From: Marinobacterium arenosum
GTDB lineage: Bacteria; Pseudomonadota; Gammaproteobacteria; Pseudomonadales; Balneatricaceae
NCBI RefSeq assembly: GCF_019795155.1
Contig: NZ_JAILYN010000012.1
Location: 32,279 to 96,278, forward strand
Length of the DNA: 64,000 bases
Direction of reading: 5' to 3'
Every line of letters begins with the position of its first letter. Position 1 is the first letter of the stretch. A program made the translations under genes and the position numbers. The notes below the pieces were generated by a model, which was given only the letters and a program-made list of their open reading frames with translations, was not told where the DNA came from and did no database searches. This document shows positions 9,185-18,086 of this stretch, in pieces.

Positions 9185-10552
9185 ATGGACGGCCATTTTC
9201 CGGATAAACCCAACGTGATCGACGACATCAAAAAATACGTCAACTGGTTCCGCCACTCTTCACCCTACATCAATGCCCATCGCGGCAAGACTTTCGTGCT
9301 GATGCTGGGCGGCGAGGCGATCCTCGACAGCAACTTCAACAATATCGTGCACGATATCGCGCTGCTCAACAGCCTCGGCGTGCGACTGGTGCTGGTGCAC
9401 GGTTCGCGACCGCAGATCGAACAGCGGCTGCAGGAGAGCAATGTCGATTCGCGATTGCACCACGATCTGCGGGTAACCGACAGCGAAACCCTGCAACGGG
9501 TGATCGAAGCGGCGGCGTCGACCCGGGTATTGATCGAGACCCGGTTGTCGATGGGGCTGGCCAATACGCCGATGCACGGCGCCCGTATCCGGGTGGTGTC
9601 CGGCAATTTCGTGACCGCCAAGCCGATGGGGGTGCACGAGGGGGTCGACCTGCGTCATACCGGCGAGGTACGGCGAATCGACCGCAAGGCGATCCAGCAT
9701 CATCTGGACGCCGGTGAAATCGTACTGCTGTCCCATCTCGGTTACTCGCCGACCGGCGAGCTGTTCAACCTGACGGTGGAGGATGTCGCCACGGCGGCGG
9801 CGGTGACCCTGCAGGCCGACAAACTGGTGTTGTTCGGCGAGCAGAACGGTGTCACCGACAGTACCGGCGAGCTGCGCAGCGAGCTGCTCGCTCGCAAGGC
9901 GGAACGGCTGGTGCACCAGTACCTGTCCCGGCTGGAGGATGCGGAAACGCCACACAGCGAACTCTGTTGTCAGCTGGAGGCGGCGGTGGCGGCCTGCAAC
10001 GGCGGCGTCGAGCGTAGTCACCTGATCAGCTATCGGGACGATGGCGCGTTGATCACCGAGCTGTTCACCCGCGAAGGGGCCGGCACCATGGTGCTGCGCG
10101 AATCCTATGAGCAGGTACGCGATGCCGGTATCGACGATGTCGGCGGTATCCTGGAATTGATCCGGCCGCTGGAGAAAGCCGGCGTGCTGGTACGCCGTTC
10201 ACGCGAGCTGCTGGAGACCGAGATCGACCGCTTTACTGTAGTTGAGCGCGACGGTGCCATCATCGGTTGTGCCGCGCTTTATCCGTTTCCGGAGGAGGGC
10301 ATGGCGGAGTTGGCCTGCGTGGCGATCTCCAACGACTACCGCGGCGGCCAGCGTGGCGATTCGCTGCTGGAAGCGGTCGAGCGGCAGGCGCGCGAGCAGC
10401 AGTTGAACAGGTTGTTTGTACTGACCACCCGCACTGCGCACTGGTTTATCGAGCGTGGTTTCGCCGAGGTGGCGGTCAGCGAACTGCCGGCCAAGAAACA
10501 GGAACTCTATAACCTGCAGCGGAATTCGAAGGTGTTCGTCAAGGCGCTCTGA
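9185..10552 (+). CDS. argA: N-acetylglutamate synthase (ArgA type)
   Basis: Acetylates glutamate with acetyl-CoA, the first committed step to arginine. 455 residues with the two-domain ArgA layout. The N-terminal amino acid kinase-like domain includes YVNWFRHSSPYINAHRGKTF and LVLVHGSRPQIE, where feedback by arginine acts. The C-terminal GNAT domain includes IGCAALYPFPEE, ACVAISNDYRGGQRG and FVLTTRTAHWFIERGF. The ATG at 9185 has no obvious Shine-Dalgarno sequence; the immediate upstream DNA is the heptad array. No closer in-frame alternative start fits the family better. Confidence 0.94.
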   Translation: MDGHFPDKPNVIDDIKKYVNWFRHSSPYINAHRGKTFVLMLGGEAILDSNFNNIVHDIALLNSLGVRLVLVHGSRPQIEQRLQESNVDSRLHHDLRVTDSETLQRVIEAAASTRVLIETRLSMGLANTPMHGARIRVVSGNFVTAKPMGVHEGVDLRHTGEVRRIDRKAIQHHLDAGEIVLLSHLGYSPTGELFNLTVEDVATAAAVTLQADKLVLFGEQNGVTDSTGELRSELLARKAERLVHQYLSRLEDAETPHSELCCQLEAAVAACNGGVERSHLISYRDDGALITELFTREGAGTMVLRESYEQVRDAGIDDVGGILELIRPLEKAGVLVRRSRELLETEIDRFTVVERDGAIIGCAALYPFPEEGMAELACVAISNDYRGGQRGDSLLEAVERQAREQQLNRLFVLTTRTAHWFIERGFAEVAVSELPAKKQELYNLQRNSKVFVKAL

Positions 10553-10619
10553 ACGAGCGCCGGCTGACGCCTCAGAACCTATACTGATCAGTCCCAGCCA
10601 ACTCGCATGGAGCAGAACG

Positions 10620-11636
10620 ATGGACAGGGAACCTTTGCCGTTACGGCAACCATTGCCATTCGAATTCACCGGCAGCGCTGGTGAGTATTTCCGTATCTGG
10701 ATCGTCAACGTCTGCCTGACGGTACTGACCCTGGGGCTTTATGCCCCCTGGGCCAAGGTGCGTACCCGGCAGTATTTCCACGGCCATACCTGGCTGGACG
10801 GTGCCAGCTTCGAGTACACCGCCGACCCGATCACCCTGCTGAAGGGCTGGCTGGTGGTGATGGCATTGGTGGTCGGTTATACCCTGCTGGTGCCGATGGT
10901 CCCATTGCTGGACGCGATTATCGCCATCCCGCTGCTGTTGCTGACTCCCTGGCTGGCGCTACGCACGCTGAAGTTCAACCGTTACCACACCCGCTATCGC
11001 AATGTCCGCTTCGGTTTCGAGGCCGGCTACGGTAGCGCCTTAATGGTATTCGTACTGCTGCCGCTGCTGAGTGCGCTGACGCTGGGGCTGCTGCTGCCCT
11101 ATATGTTCTATCGCCAGAAGCGCTGGCTGGTGGCCCACAGCCGGTTTGGCCAGGCAGGATTCGAAGCCCATTTCGGCTTCGCCATGTTCTACAAGACCTA
11201 CCTGTTGGCGATGCTGCTGATGCTGGCGATGGCCGGTGGCATCGCGGCGCTGTTCGCGTTGCAATTGCTGCCGGTCGAGCTGACCGGCTTGATCGGCCTG
11301 GCGACAGTGCCGCTGTACTACTGGCTGTACGCCTTCCTGCGGGTGCGGATCACCAACATCGTCCATAACCACAGTTCGCTCGACCGGCACCGGTTGCAGA
11401 GCGCACTGCGGGTCTGGCCGTACTTCCTGATCCTGATCAGCAATACCCTGGCGATTGTGCTCAGCCTCGGGCTGGCGCTGCCCTGGGCGCGGGTCCGCAT
11501 GGCCCGTTACCGGGCCGCCTGCACCAAGCTGCTGGCCGCCGGCGAGCTGGATAATTTCCTCCAGGCCCAGCAACAGGCGCAGAGCGCAATCGGCGAGGAG
11601 GTCGGTGAACTGCTCGATCTGGAGCTGGGGCTCTGA
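10620..11636 (+). CDS. YjgN family (DUF898) multi-pass membrane protein
   Basis: 338-residue inner-membrane protein with about six hydrophobic segments. It carries paired DUF898 modules that recur as LGLYAPWAKVRTRQYFHGHT near residue 35 and LGLALPWARVRMARYRAA near the C-terminus, with RYRNVRF between. The frame is open upstream into argA, but the ATG at 10620 has GGAG 7 bases before it and gives a protein starting just ahead of the first conserved segment. The stop overlaps the next gene's ATG (TGATG), so it is translationally coupled to the M48 peptidase. Function unknown. Confidence 0.87.
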   Translation: MDREPLPLRQPLPFEFTGSAGEYFRIWIVNVCLTVLTLGLYAPWAKVRTRQYFHGHTWLDGASFEYTADPITLLKGWLVVMALVVGYTLLVPMVPLLDAIIAIPLLLLTPWLALRTLKFNRYHTRYRNVRFGFEAGYGSALMVFVLLPLLSALTLGLLLPYMFYRQKRWLVAHSRFGQAGFEAHFGFAMFYKTYLLAMLLMLAMAGGIAALFALQLLPVELTGLIGLATVPLYYWLYAFLRVRITNIVHNHSSLDRHRLQSALRVWPYFLILISNTLAIVLSLGLALPWARVRMARYRAACTKLLAAGELDNFLQAQQQAQSAIGEEVGELLDLELGL

Positions 11637-12631
11637 TGCAACTGCAGGGCTATCTGTACGCCGCCGGCAGCTCCCGCCGTGAACCTGCCCGGCTCAGCGT
11701 CGACCCACAGGGCCGGGTCTGGTGTGCGCAGGAGTCGCTTGGTTACTGGCAGCAGTTGCAGGTCAGCGATCGGATCGGCAGCTCTGCCCGCTACCTGCAG
11801 CTGGTCGACGGCCGGCGCTTCGAATGCCGCGACAACGACACCATCGACCGCCTCGAACAGCGTTTCAACCCCAGTCCTTCGGGGCGCTGGCTGGCAACGA
11901 TGGAGAGCCGCTTGCGCTATGTGCTGCTGGCGTTGCTGATCACCGTTGCCGCCGGATTCGGCCTGTTCCGTTACGGCATCCCGGTGATGGCCGAGCAGCT
12001 TGCCCGGCAACTGCCGGAACCGATGGTGCGCGAACTGGGCGGCTCGACATTGGCATTGCTGGACCGGCAACTGTTCAAGCCCAGCCAGTTGCCGGCGGAG
12101 CAACGCCAGTTGCTGCAGACGCTGATGGCCGAGTTGAACGGCCAACTGCCCGAAGCCGACTATCGGCTGCTGCTGCGCGATGGCGGCCCGCTGGGCGCCA
12201 ATGCCCTGGCGCTGCCCTCCGGTGAATTGCTGATCACCGACCAGCTGGTGCAGCTGGCTGAACACCCGGACGAGCTCAGCGGCGTGCTGGCTCATGAGAT
12301 CGGCCATCTGCAGCAGCGTCATCTGCTGCGTAGCCTGCTGCAGAACAGTGCGATGCTGGTGGTCCTGGCCGCGGTGACCGGCGACGTCAGCGCCGCCCAG
12401 GGGGTGCTGGTCGGCCTGCCCACCTTCCTGGTGGAGCAGCACTACTCCCGCCAGTTCGAGTTCGAAGCCGATGCCTTCGCCAAGCAACTGCTGTTGGCTC
12501 GGGGCCGTGACCCGGCCCGGATGGGCCAGTTGCTGGTGCGATTGGCCGAGCAGCAGGGGGGCGGCCAACCTGACTGGCTGGCGACCCATCCCAGTTCTGC
12601 CGAACGGCTGCAGCGGCTGCAGGCGCAATAA
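11636..12631 (+). CDS. Membrane-anchored M48 family zinc metalloprotease
   Basis: 331 residues. A poorly conserved beta-rich N-terminal region (about 1-85) precedes one transmembrane segment near 93-113 and a peptidase domain. The zinc motif HEIGH lies at 220-224, and the third ligand Glu is in FEFEAD at about 274-279. M48 peptidases of this type act at the membrane on damaged or misassembled envelope proteins. Its start overlaps the stop of the YjgN-like gene. This pairing suggests the membrane protein is a substrate or partner, which is inference. Confidence 0.88.
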   Translation: MQLQGYLYAAGSSRREPARLSVDPQGRVWCAQESLGYWQQLQVSDRIGSSARYLQLVDGRRFECRDNDTIDRLEQRFNPSPSGRWLATMESRLRYVLLALLITVAAGFGLFRYGIPVMAEQLARQLPEPMVRELGGSTLALLDRQLFKPSQLPAEQRQLLQTLMAELNGQLPEADYRLLLRDGGPLGANALALPSGELLITDQLVQLAEHPDELSGVLAHEIGHLQQRHLLRSLLQNSAMLVVLAAVTGDVSAAQGVLVGLPTFLVEQHYSRQFEFEADAFAKQLLLARGRDPARMGQLLVRLAEQQGGGQPDWLATHPSSAERLQRLQAQ

Positions 12632-12867
12632 GCGCGCAGCGGCCGTTGGCCTCGCCAGGGGGAGGCATGCGCCAGATCAGCCCCCGCCCTCTTTTGTTGA
12701 AAATAATGGTTGAAATCCCACTGAAGGAGGCGTACTAATAAAGGCGTGGCCTTCGGAAGTGTTTGAAAAGGTTTATTTTATCTCCGTTTTCAGTTTGAAA
12801 ATAAAATGCTTCCCCTGGTTGTGGTATGTAATAAATCACCCTGCATATTCTGCAGTAAGGATTCAAA

Positions 12868-13218
12868 ATGATCATCAATATCACTAACCGCAACGATAAG
12901 GTATCTCCCGCTGTCCGTGAAAAAATCGAAGCTTGGCTGGGACAGAGTCAGAAGCGGTTCGATATGATCACCAGCGCCCAGATTACACTGGCTAAGGTCG
13001 ACCAGCAGGATGAAGCTGAAGCCACCCTGCATGTGGCGGGCAAGGACCTGTTTGCCAAGGCGGTTGGCGATAACCTCTACGCCGCACTGGATTCACTGAG
13101 CGACAAGGTCGACAAGCAGCTGCTGAAAATCCGCAAAAAACAGACCCATAAAAAAGGCACACCGAAACCGCAGGAGATCGAGTCGGCTGTTGAATTGGAT
13201 GATCTGGATGAGGAATAA
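12868..13218 (+). CDS. hpf: Ribosome hibernation promoting factor (short HPF/RaiA type)
   Basis: 116-residue protein with the S30AE beta-alpha-beta fold pattern: MIINITNRNDKVSPAVREKI, then DLFAKAVGDNLYAALDSLSDKVDKQL, and a Lys-rich tail (KIRKKQTHKKG) with an acidic end. These factors bind the decoding centre of the 30S subunit and shut down translation in stationary phase. TAAGGA sits 7 bases before the ATG. It stands alone between the M48 gene and a terminator. The usual rpoN neighbour of hpf is absent, so this may be a stress-induced paralogue. Confidence 0.86.
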   Translation: MIINITNRNDKVSPAVREKIEAWLGQSQKRFDMITSAQITLAKVDQQDEAEATLHVAGKDLFAKAVGDNLYAALDSLSDKVDKQLLKIRKKQTHKKGTPKPQEIESAVELDDLDEE

Positions 13219-13263
13219 GTTTAAGCCTGTCTCTCATTAGAAAATATTAGAAGGCAATAAAAG

Positions 13264-13300
13264 AAAGCGCATGGTTATTTTAATAGCTGTGCGCTTTTTT
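13264..13300 (+). terminator. Rho-independent terminator of hpf
   Basis: AAAGCGCA / TGCGCTTT stem with an 18-base loop and a run of T; 45 bases after the hpf stop. Confidence 0.8.
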
Positions 13301-13356
13301 GTTTTTTATATTATTGTGGGCAGAATTTCTATAAGTGCGTGGTTGCCGCAGTCTCT

Positions 13357-13490
13357 AAACCCCCTCCTGCAAGAAAGCCGCGCTTCGTGGCAGCTCGCTT
13401 TTTATGCCCGTGGGTGCTGCGAGTCACTGTTTTGGTTTATAGCCAAAAGGGTCTCAGATAAATCCGCGGCTACACCGGGGTAGCGATCGT
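13357..13490. repeat. Degenerate copy of dispersed intergenic repeat family
   Basis: Contains CCCCCTCCTGCAAG, a CGCTTTTTATGCCC stretch, and ATAAATCCGCGGCTAC. These are the same words, in altered order, as in the intergenic elements at 18394-18500, 33058-33204 and 51167-51310. No gene is supported here. Confidence 0.55.
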
Positions 13491-13509
13491 GCTGTGAACG
13501 CGAGGGTTC

Positions 13510-14406
13510 TTAACGTAAATCAATCGGATTGAACCAGGGCTGCTGTTGCAGGAAATCGGTCAGCTGTTCCATCAACACCCGTGCCCGGGCCGACAGACTG
13601 CGCCTATAGGGCCAGACCAGGTAGAGTTCCCGCCGCTGGCCCTGCCAGTGCGGCAATAGCTGTACCAGCTCACCGGATTGCAGTAGCGGATAGACCGCAT
13701 TGAGCGGTGCCAGGGTAACGCCGGCGCCGCCTTTCACCAGGTTGATCGCCATCATCAGGTCGTTGCTGATATAGCTGTGCTTTTTCCGCAGTGTCTGACT
13801 TTCTCCATCACGGTTTGATAATTGCCACTGGTTCAATTGGCCGGTGGCGACGGTCGGTGTTTCCAGCAACTGGTCAATCCGCTCGGGCAATGGCTGATCC
13901 ATGCTGGGCGAGGTGACCAGCACGGTATCGATATGGCCCAGCCTTTTCTGGATCAGCGTGGAATCCGCCTGCGGGCCGATACGGACCGCCAGGTCGGCCT
14001 GGGCCTGCTTGAGATCGATGGTGGCGTTGTTGAGGTCCAGCGTCAGTTCGATCTTCGGGTACTGGCGGATAAAGTCCGGCCAGAACGGGTCCAACGGGCC
14101 GACCGCCAGGTTGGTGGGGGCCAGTACTTTCAGCGGCCCGGCCAGGCTGTGCAGCGCCTTGTCCAACCCGCCGAGCCGTTGGTCCAGCGCCTGGATCAGT
14201 TCGGCGCATTCGTTGTAATAGGTTTCGCCCTCCTGGGTTAGCGTCAGGCCACGCGGTGAGCGGTGCAGCAGTTTGCAACCCAGTTGCCGCTCCAGCGCGC
14301 TAAGGCGCCGCGATACGGTGGCGACGGTGGTCTCCAGCCGCTCGGCGGCGGCGGTCAGACTGGCCTCTTCAACAGCCAGGGTAAACAGCTTAAGGTCATC
14401 CAGCAT
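13510..14406 (-). CDS. LysR family transcriptional regulator
   Basis: 298 residues with an N-terminal winged helix-turn-helix (LKLFTLAVEEASLTAAAERL, then TVSRRLSALERQLGCKLLHR) and a periplasmic-binding-like effector domain (APTNLAVGPLDPFWPDF onward). It is divergent from the monooxygenase/DUF2798 pair with 94 bases between starts. By the usual LysR rule it probably controls those genes. The start ATG has no clear ribosome site. The effector is not predictable from sequence. Confidence 0.9.
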   Translation of the reverse strand: MLDDLKLFTLAVEEASLTAAAERLETTVATVSRRLSALERQLGCKLLHRSPRGLTLTQEGETYYNECAELIQALDQRLGGLDKALHSLAGPLKVLAPTNLAVGPLDPFWPDFIRQYPKIELTLDLNNATIDLKQAQADLAVRIGPQADSTLIQKRLGHIDTVLVTSPSMDQPLPERIDQLLETPTVATGQLNQWQLSNRDGESQTLRKKHSYISNDLMMAINLVKGGAGVTLAPLNAVYPLLQSGELVQLLPHWQGQRRELYLVWPYRRSLSARARVLMEQLTDFLQQQPWFNPIDLR

Positions 14407-14500
14407 TTTACAAAATTGTAATAATGGCTTTTAGATTTAACTCTACTTACAAAAATGTTGCCTTGCTAGTCTGACCGCTCTGAAACCTCAGGAGCTGTTT

Positions 14501-14806
14501 ATGAATTCCTACGACCTGATAGCCCGTATCCGGGTAACCGACCCGCAACGACTGGAAGAGGCCAGAAAAGAGCTGGCCCTGCTGGAACGGGAGACCCGCC
14601 ATGAACCGGGTTGCCTGCAGTTTTCGGTGTTCGAGGACAACGATCGCGAAGGGGACTTTCTGCTGTGGGAATCCTGGCGGGGCAAGGAGTCCCTGGATGC
14701 CCATTTCGAGGCCGAACACACCAAGCGTTGCCTGGCGCTTGGGTTGACCGAAGTGGTCGAGATTACGCCGCTGACGCCGGTCGAGCGGCTGGGAGATGCG
14801 GCATGA
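14501..14806 (+). CDS. Antibiotic biosynthesis monooxygenase (ABM) domain protein
   Basis: 101-residue single-domain dimeric alpha+beta barrel protein. Visible features are the opening strand YDLIARIRV, the EPGCLQFSVFEDN core and the WESWRGKESLDAHFEAEHTK helix typical of the ABM/YgiN-like family. Members include cofactor-free quinol or heme-type oxygenases, and many are uncharacterised. AGGAG lies 7 bases before the ATG. The stop overlaps the next start (ATGA), so it is translationally coupled to the DUF2798 gene. Substrate unknown. Confidence 0.82.
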   Translation: MNSYDLIARIRVTDPQRLEEARKELALLERETRHEPGCLQFSVFEDNDREGDFLLWESWRGKESLDAHFEAEHTKRCLALGLTEVVEITPLTPVERLGDAA

Positions 14807-15057
14807 AGTTCCGGCTCTGTTTCGCGTTCCTGCTGTCGCTGGTGCTGTCGTTCCTGATGACCGCCTGGGTGACCTGGCTGAACCTCGGTTTCACGGCGGA
14901 TTTCATCAGCCGCTGGCTCAGCGCCTTCATCACCGCCTGGCCGGCAGCGGCGCTGATCTCCTTTACCCTGGCGCCGTCGGTACAGCGGCTGACCCGATAT
15001 CTGGTGAATTTTTCTGATAATGGAAAAGGGGGCGGACGCAATGCCGAGCAGGGATAG
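14803..15057 (+). CDS. DUF2798 small membrane protein
   Basis: 84-residue protein with two hydrophobic helices: residues about 4-27 (LCFAFLLSLVLSFLMTAWVT) and about 42-62 after the SRWLSAFITAWP turn. This is the DUF2798 pattern. It starts inside the stop of the ABM gene by an ATGA overlap and has no separate promoter. The LysR-ABM-DUF2798 group is likely one regulated unit. Function unknown. Confidence 0.75.
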   Translation: MKFRLCFAFLLSLVLSFLMTAWVTWLNLGFTADFISRWLSAFITAWPAAALISFTLAPSVQRLTRYLVNFSDNGKGGGRNAEQG

Positions 15058-15158
15058 TCTTCCATTCATCGACGCTCCTACATAGGAAGCGCTAGTGGAT
15101 ACGACCTGCCGAGCTCCGTTAACTCATAACTGTTAACTAAAAACTGTTCACTCAAAAC

Positions 15159-16511
15159 TCAGCTACTCGGCAGGCTTAACTGAAATAACGCGCCGCCTTC
15201 GGGGGCCTCGGCGACGTTCAGATCGCCGCCGTAGGTGCTGAGGATGTCTACCGCCACCGCCAGACCGATCCCCTGACCCTGCACCGAGGTATCGGCCCGC
15301 TCGCCACGCTGCAGAATCTTCTGGCGCAGCGCCGGCGAGATGCCGGGGCCGTTGTCGGCGATCTCGATCTGCAGCCAGCGGCTGTTAACCGAGGCGCTGA
15401 CCCGCACCTGGTCGTCGCCGTACTTGAAGGCGTTTTCCAGTAGGTTGCCGAGCAGCTCCATCAGGTCGCGCTCGTCGGCGGCGACGTTCAGGCCGTCCGG
15501 CAGCTCCAGCCGGGTATCGATCCCCTTGTCGCGGTAGACCTTGGCCAGCGCCGCCAGGATCCGCTCCACCACCGGTTTCAAGGCCACCCCGCCGGACAGT
15601 GGTGCCGGGCCCTGGCTTTTCACCGCCCGGGCCAGCTGGTACTGGACGATCTGGTCCATCCGATCGACCTGCTCCTCGACCGCTTGCTGGTAGTTCTGCT
15701 GTGACTGGGATTCTTCGGCTGCGCCGCGAATCACCGCCAGCGGCGTCTTCAGGCTGTGGGCCAGGTCGCCGAGCGTATTGCGGTAACGGCTGCGCTGCTG
15801 CTGTTCACTGTGTAGCAGCAGGTTCAGGTTATCGGTGACCGCCTGCACCTCGGTCGGGTAATTGCCCTGCAGCTGTTCGGCTTCGCCGGCTTCGATCCGC
15901 TTGAGGTCTGCCGCCAGTTGTTTCAACGGCTGCAGCCCCCAGGTCATGATGCTCCATTGCACCGCCAGCGCCAGCACCAATACGGCAACGAACCAGAAGG
16001 TCAGCTGCTTACGGTAGGCGGCCAGTGCATGGCTGGTCGGCTGGTCGCTTTCCAGCACGGTGAAAAGTAGATGGTGTTCCTTCTCCAGGGTTTCCCAGAT
16101 CACCGGAAAACGGACCCGGTAGAGTTGATTGTCGGCCAGGTGGTCGAATTGCAGCTCGCCGGGCAGCGGCATCGGGTCGGGCGGCGGCAGAATGCTGTCG
16201 GCCAGCAGGGCACTGGAGGTAGTGCGCCACAGCAGTCGATTGTCGGCATCGTGCAGCGCGCCATAGAGACCGGATTGCAGCTGGTTGAAGCGCGGCTCGG
16301 TCAGCAGTTCCGGCATATGTACCTCGCCGCCGGCCACTTCGGCAGCGCCGATCAGCAGATAGACCTGGGTTTGCAGCCGGTCGCGCACCGCGGTTTCCAG
16401 GCTGTTGTGGTAGGACTCCAGCAGCGCCCACCAGGCCACCAGCATCACCAGTGGCATCAGCAGCATCGATGCCAGCAGCAGCCGGCTGCGTAGCGAGTTG
16501 GGCAGCCGCAT
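15159..16511 (-). CDS. PhoQ-like sensor histidine kinase
   Basis: 450-residue inner-membrane kinase. Two transmembrane helices (about 9-29 and 170-192) flank a periplasmic sensor of about 140 residues. They are followed by a HAMP-like linker, a DHp domain with the phospho-acceptor His in LGDLAHSLKTPLAV, and an ATPase domain with NLLENAFKYG, DNGPGIS and GQGIGLAV. The HSLKTPLAV wording matches PhoQ. It starts one base into the response regulator stop (TGATG), so the pair is coupled. The regulator and PepSY gene lie just upstream in the same operon. The signal sensed is inferred only. Confidence 0.9.
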   Translation of the reverse strand: MRLPNSLRSRLLLASMLLMPLVMLVAWWALLESYHNSLETAVRDRLQTQVYLLIGAAEVAGGEVHMPELLTEPRFNQLQSGLYGALHDADNRLLWRTTSSALLADSILPPPDPMPLPGELQFDHLADNQLYRVRFPVIWETLEKEHHLLFTVLESDQPTSHALAAYRKQLTFWFVAVLVLALAVQWSIMTWGLQPLKQLAADLKRIEAGEAEQLQGNYPTEVQAVTDNLNLLLHSEQQQRSRYRNTLGDLAHSLKTPLAVIRGAAEESQSQQNYQQAVEEQVDRMDQIVQYQLARAVKSQGPAPLSGGVALKPVVERILAALAKVYRDKGIDTRLELPDGLNVAADERDLMELLGNLLENAFKYGDDQVRVSASVNSRWLQIEIADNGPGISPALRQKILQRGERADTSVQGQGIGLAVAVDILSTYGGDLNVAEAPEGGALFQLSLPSS

Positions 16512-17200
16512 CAGCCGTTGCCGGACTCGCCGGGCGGTTCGATACGGTAGCCCAATCCGCGCACCGTGGTGATCGGGTTCAGATCGCCGTCCGGGTCCAG
16601 CTTGCCGCGCAGGCGGCGCACGAACACCTCCAGCACGTTGCTGTCACGGTCGTAATCCTGGTGGTACAGGTGCTCGGTCAGCTCGGTCTTGGAGATGGTC
16701 TTACCGGCATTCAGCGCCAGGTATTCGAAGGTGCGGTACTCGTAGCTGGTCAGCTTGACCAGCTCGCCATGACGGTGCACCGTGCGGGCCACGGTATCGA
16801 GCTTGATCGGGCCGATTTCGATTACCGGCGAGGCGTGGCCGGCAGCACGGCGCAGCAGGGCGTTCAGCCGGGCGGCCAGCTCTTCCATATGGAACGGCTT
16901 GACCAGGTAGTCGTCGGCGCCGGCCTCCAGGCCGCTGACCTTGTCCTGCCAGTCGCCGCGGGCGGTCAGGATCAGGATCGGGAACTGGATATCATTGGCG
17001 CGCCATTGGCGAATCACCTCGATACCGGACAGCTTGGGCAGGCCGAGGTCGACGATCGCCAGGTCGTAAGGGAACTCCAGCCCCAGGTAGCGGGCCTCTT
17101 CACCGTCAGCCGCCTCTTCGACGGTATAGCCGCGGCCATTCAGCGAGCCGCTCAGCTGGCGGCGCAGGTTTTCATCATCTTCGACTAGCAGGATTTTCAT
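16511..17200 (-). CDS. PhoP-like OmpR-family response regulator
   Basis: 229 residues. The receiver domain has the acidic pair at 8-9 (VEDDENL), the phosphorylated Asp in AIVDLGLPKL at about 51, Thr in ILTARGD and Lys in LVKPFHMEEL. It is followed by an OmpR-type winged helix (LTSYEYRTFEYLAL, then DSNVLEVFVRRLRGKLD and VRGLGYRI). AAGGAAG precedes the ATG. Adjacent kinase is PhoQ-like, and the upstream PepSY gene is separated by 6 bases. Target genes are unknown. Confidence 0.92.
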   Translation of the reverse strand: MKILLVEDDENLRRQLSGSLNGRGYTVEEAADGEEARYLGLEFPYDLAIVDLGLPKLSGIEVIRQWRANDIQFPILILTARGDWQDKVSGLEAGADDYLVKPFHMEELAARLNALLRRAAGHASPVIEIGPIKLDTVARTVHRHGELVKLTSYEYRTFEYLALNAGKTISKTELTEHLYHQDYDRDSNVLEVFVRRLRGKLDPDGDLNPITTVRGLGYRIEPPGESGNG

Positions 17201-17206
17201 ACCGGT

Positions 17207-17518
17207 TTACTTCCTTTTCCGTTCAAGCGGACGACCGCTGTCGGCATCCATCATGATCTCGCGCACCCGGCCATCCGGCCGAACCAGCCGGATTCGGTAG
17301 GCGTTGCGACCGTCGCGTATCACCGGGTCGGCCTTGATCACCTTGCCGCCATACTGTTGCTGGGCTCGGCCAGCGGCTTCCTGCAGGGTGAGTTCCCGCT
17401 CGGCCAGCTGATACTGGCCGGGCCCGGCGACCGACTGGTTGGTGAGCAGTGGAAGCATCAGCAATCCCAGCAGTAACGGCTTCACGGAGTGTCGTAAAAA
17501 AGAGGAGAGAGCGTGCAT
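17207..17518 (-). CDS. PepSY domain periplasmic protein
   Basis: 103 residues with an N-terminal signal peptide (hydrophobic core LLLGLLMLPLL, cleavage probably after VAG). A single PepSY domain follows: LTLQEAAGRAQQQYGGKVIKA, then AYRIRLVRPDGRVREIM. Small PepSY proteins are commonly encoded with PhoPQ-like systems and may feed into sensing or inhibit periplasmic proteases. It lies 6 bases upstream of the response regulator and 25 bases downstream of the glycine-zipper gene, so all four genes probably form one operon. Confidence 0.85.
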   Translation of the reverse strand: MHALSSFLRHSVKPLLLGLLMLPLLTNQSVAGPGQYQLAERELTLQEAAGRAQQQYGGKVIKADPVIRDGRNAYRIRLVRPDGRVREIMMDADSGRPLERKRK

Positions 17519-17543
17519 CCACTGAACCTTCTGGTAAATCTGT

Positions 17544-18086
17544 TCAGAGCATCGGTCTTACATTCACCTTTACTCTGATCCGTTTGCCTGGGTGGTGTGC
17601 CGTCCGGGTATGGTAGATCCGTCCCCGGTAGCGGTAGGCGACTCGGTAGCCGGTAACCTCTTCATGATACTCCACATCCTCGGTATGGGCACAGCGCCGC
17701 TCGTTGCGGTAGCTGTGACCGGCGTAGCCGCGGTCGTTGAGATCATTGGCGATGGAGGCTCCCAGTGCCGCACCGATCACGGCCTGAACCTTTTTGTTGC
17801 TGTCATTGTGGCCGATCGCGTTGCCGATCGCACCCCCGATAACCGCCCCGACGATCTCGTCGGTGTAGGAGTCATTGCGGCGGTAGTCGACCCGCACCTG
17901 CTCGTTCCAACACTCCTGGCGCGGCACCCGGTAGCCGACCCGCTCATAGATCGGATCGACGTCGACCACCTTGGCGTAGTCGTAGCCTTTATAGCGATGA
18001 TCATGGCCGTGGTGGCGATGGTCGGCCTGGGCTGTCAGCGGGCTGAGCAACAGCGCCGCCAGAATGGCGATGGTTGAACGTTTCAT
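17544..18086 (-). CDS. Glycine-zipper 2TM (17-kDa antigen-like) envelope protein, His-rich N-terminus
   Basis: 180 residues. A signal peptide (MKRSTIAILAALLLSPLTAQA) is followed by a His-rich stretch (DHRHHGHDHRYKG). The glycine-zipper membrane hairpin is EIVGAVIGGAIGNAIGH, then VIGAALGASIANDL. There is no lipobox Cys in the signal peptide, unlike many outer-membrane members. AAAGGAGG lies 6 bases before the ATG. It is first in line of the PepSY-regulator-kinase group. The His cluster could bind metal, which is inference. Confidence 0.82.
   Translation of the reverse strand: MKRSTIAILAALLLSPLTAQADHRHHGHDHRYKGYDYAKVVDVDPIYERVGYRVPRQECWNEQVRVDYRRNDSYTDEIVGAVIGGAIGNAIGHNDSNKKVQAVIGAALGASIANDLNDRGYAGHSYRNERRCAHTEDVEYHEEVTGYRVAYRYRGRIYHTRTAHHPGKRIRVKVNVRPML

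Noticed and set aside
12795..12830. Sigma-70 promoter for hpf (TTGAAA and TATGTA)
   Set aside because: The spacing between the two elements is 24 bases, too long for a normal promoter.
13271..13483. 70-codon frame between hpf and the LysR gene
   Set aside because: Begins inside the hpf terminator hairpin and runs through a dispersed repeat; not credible as a gene.
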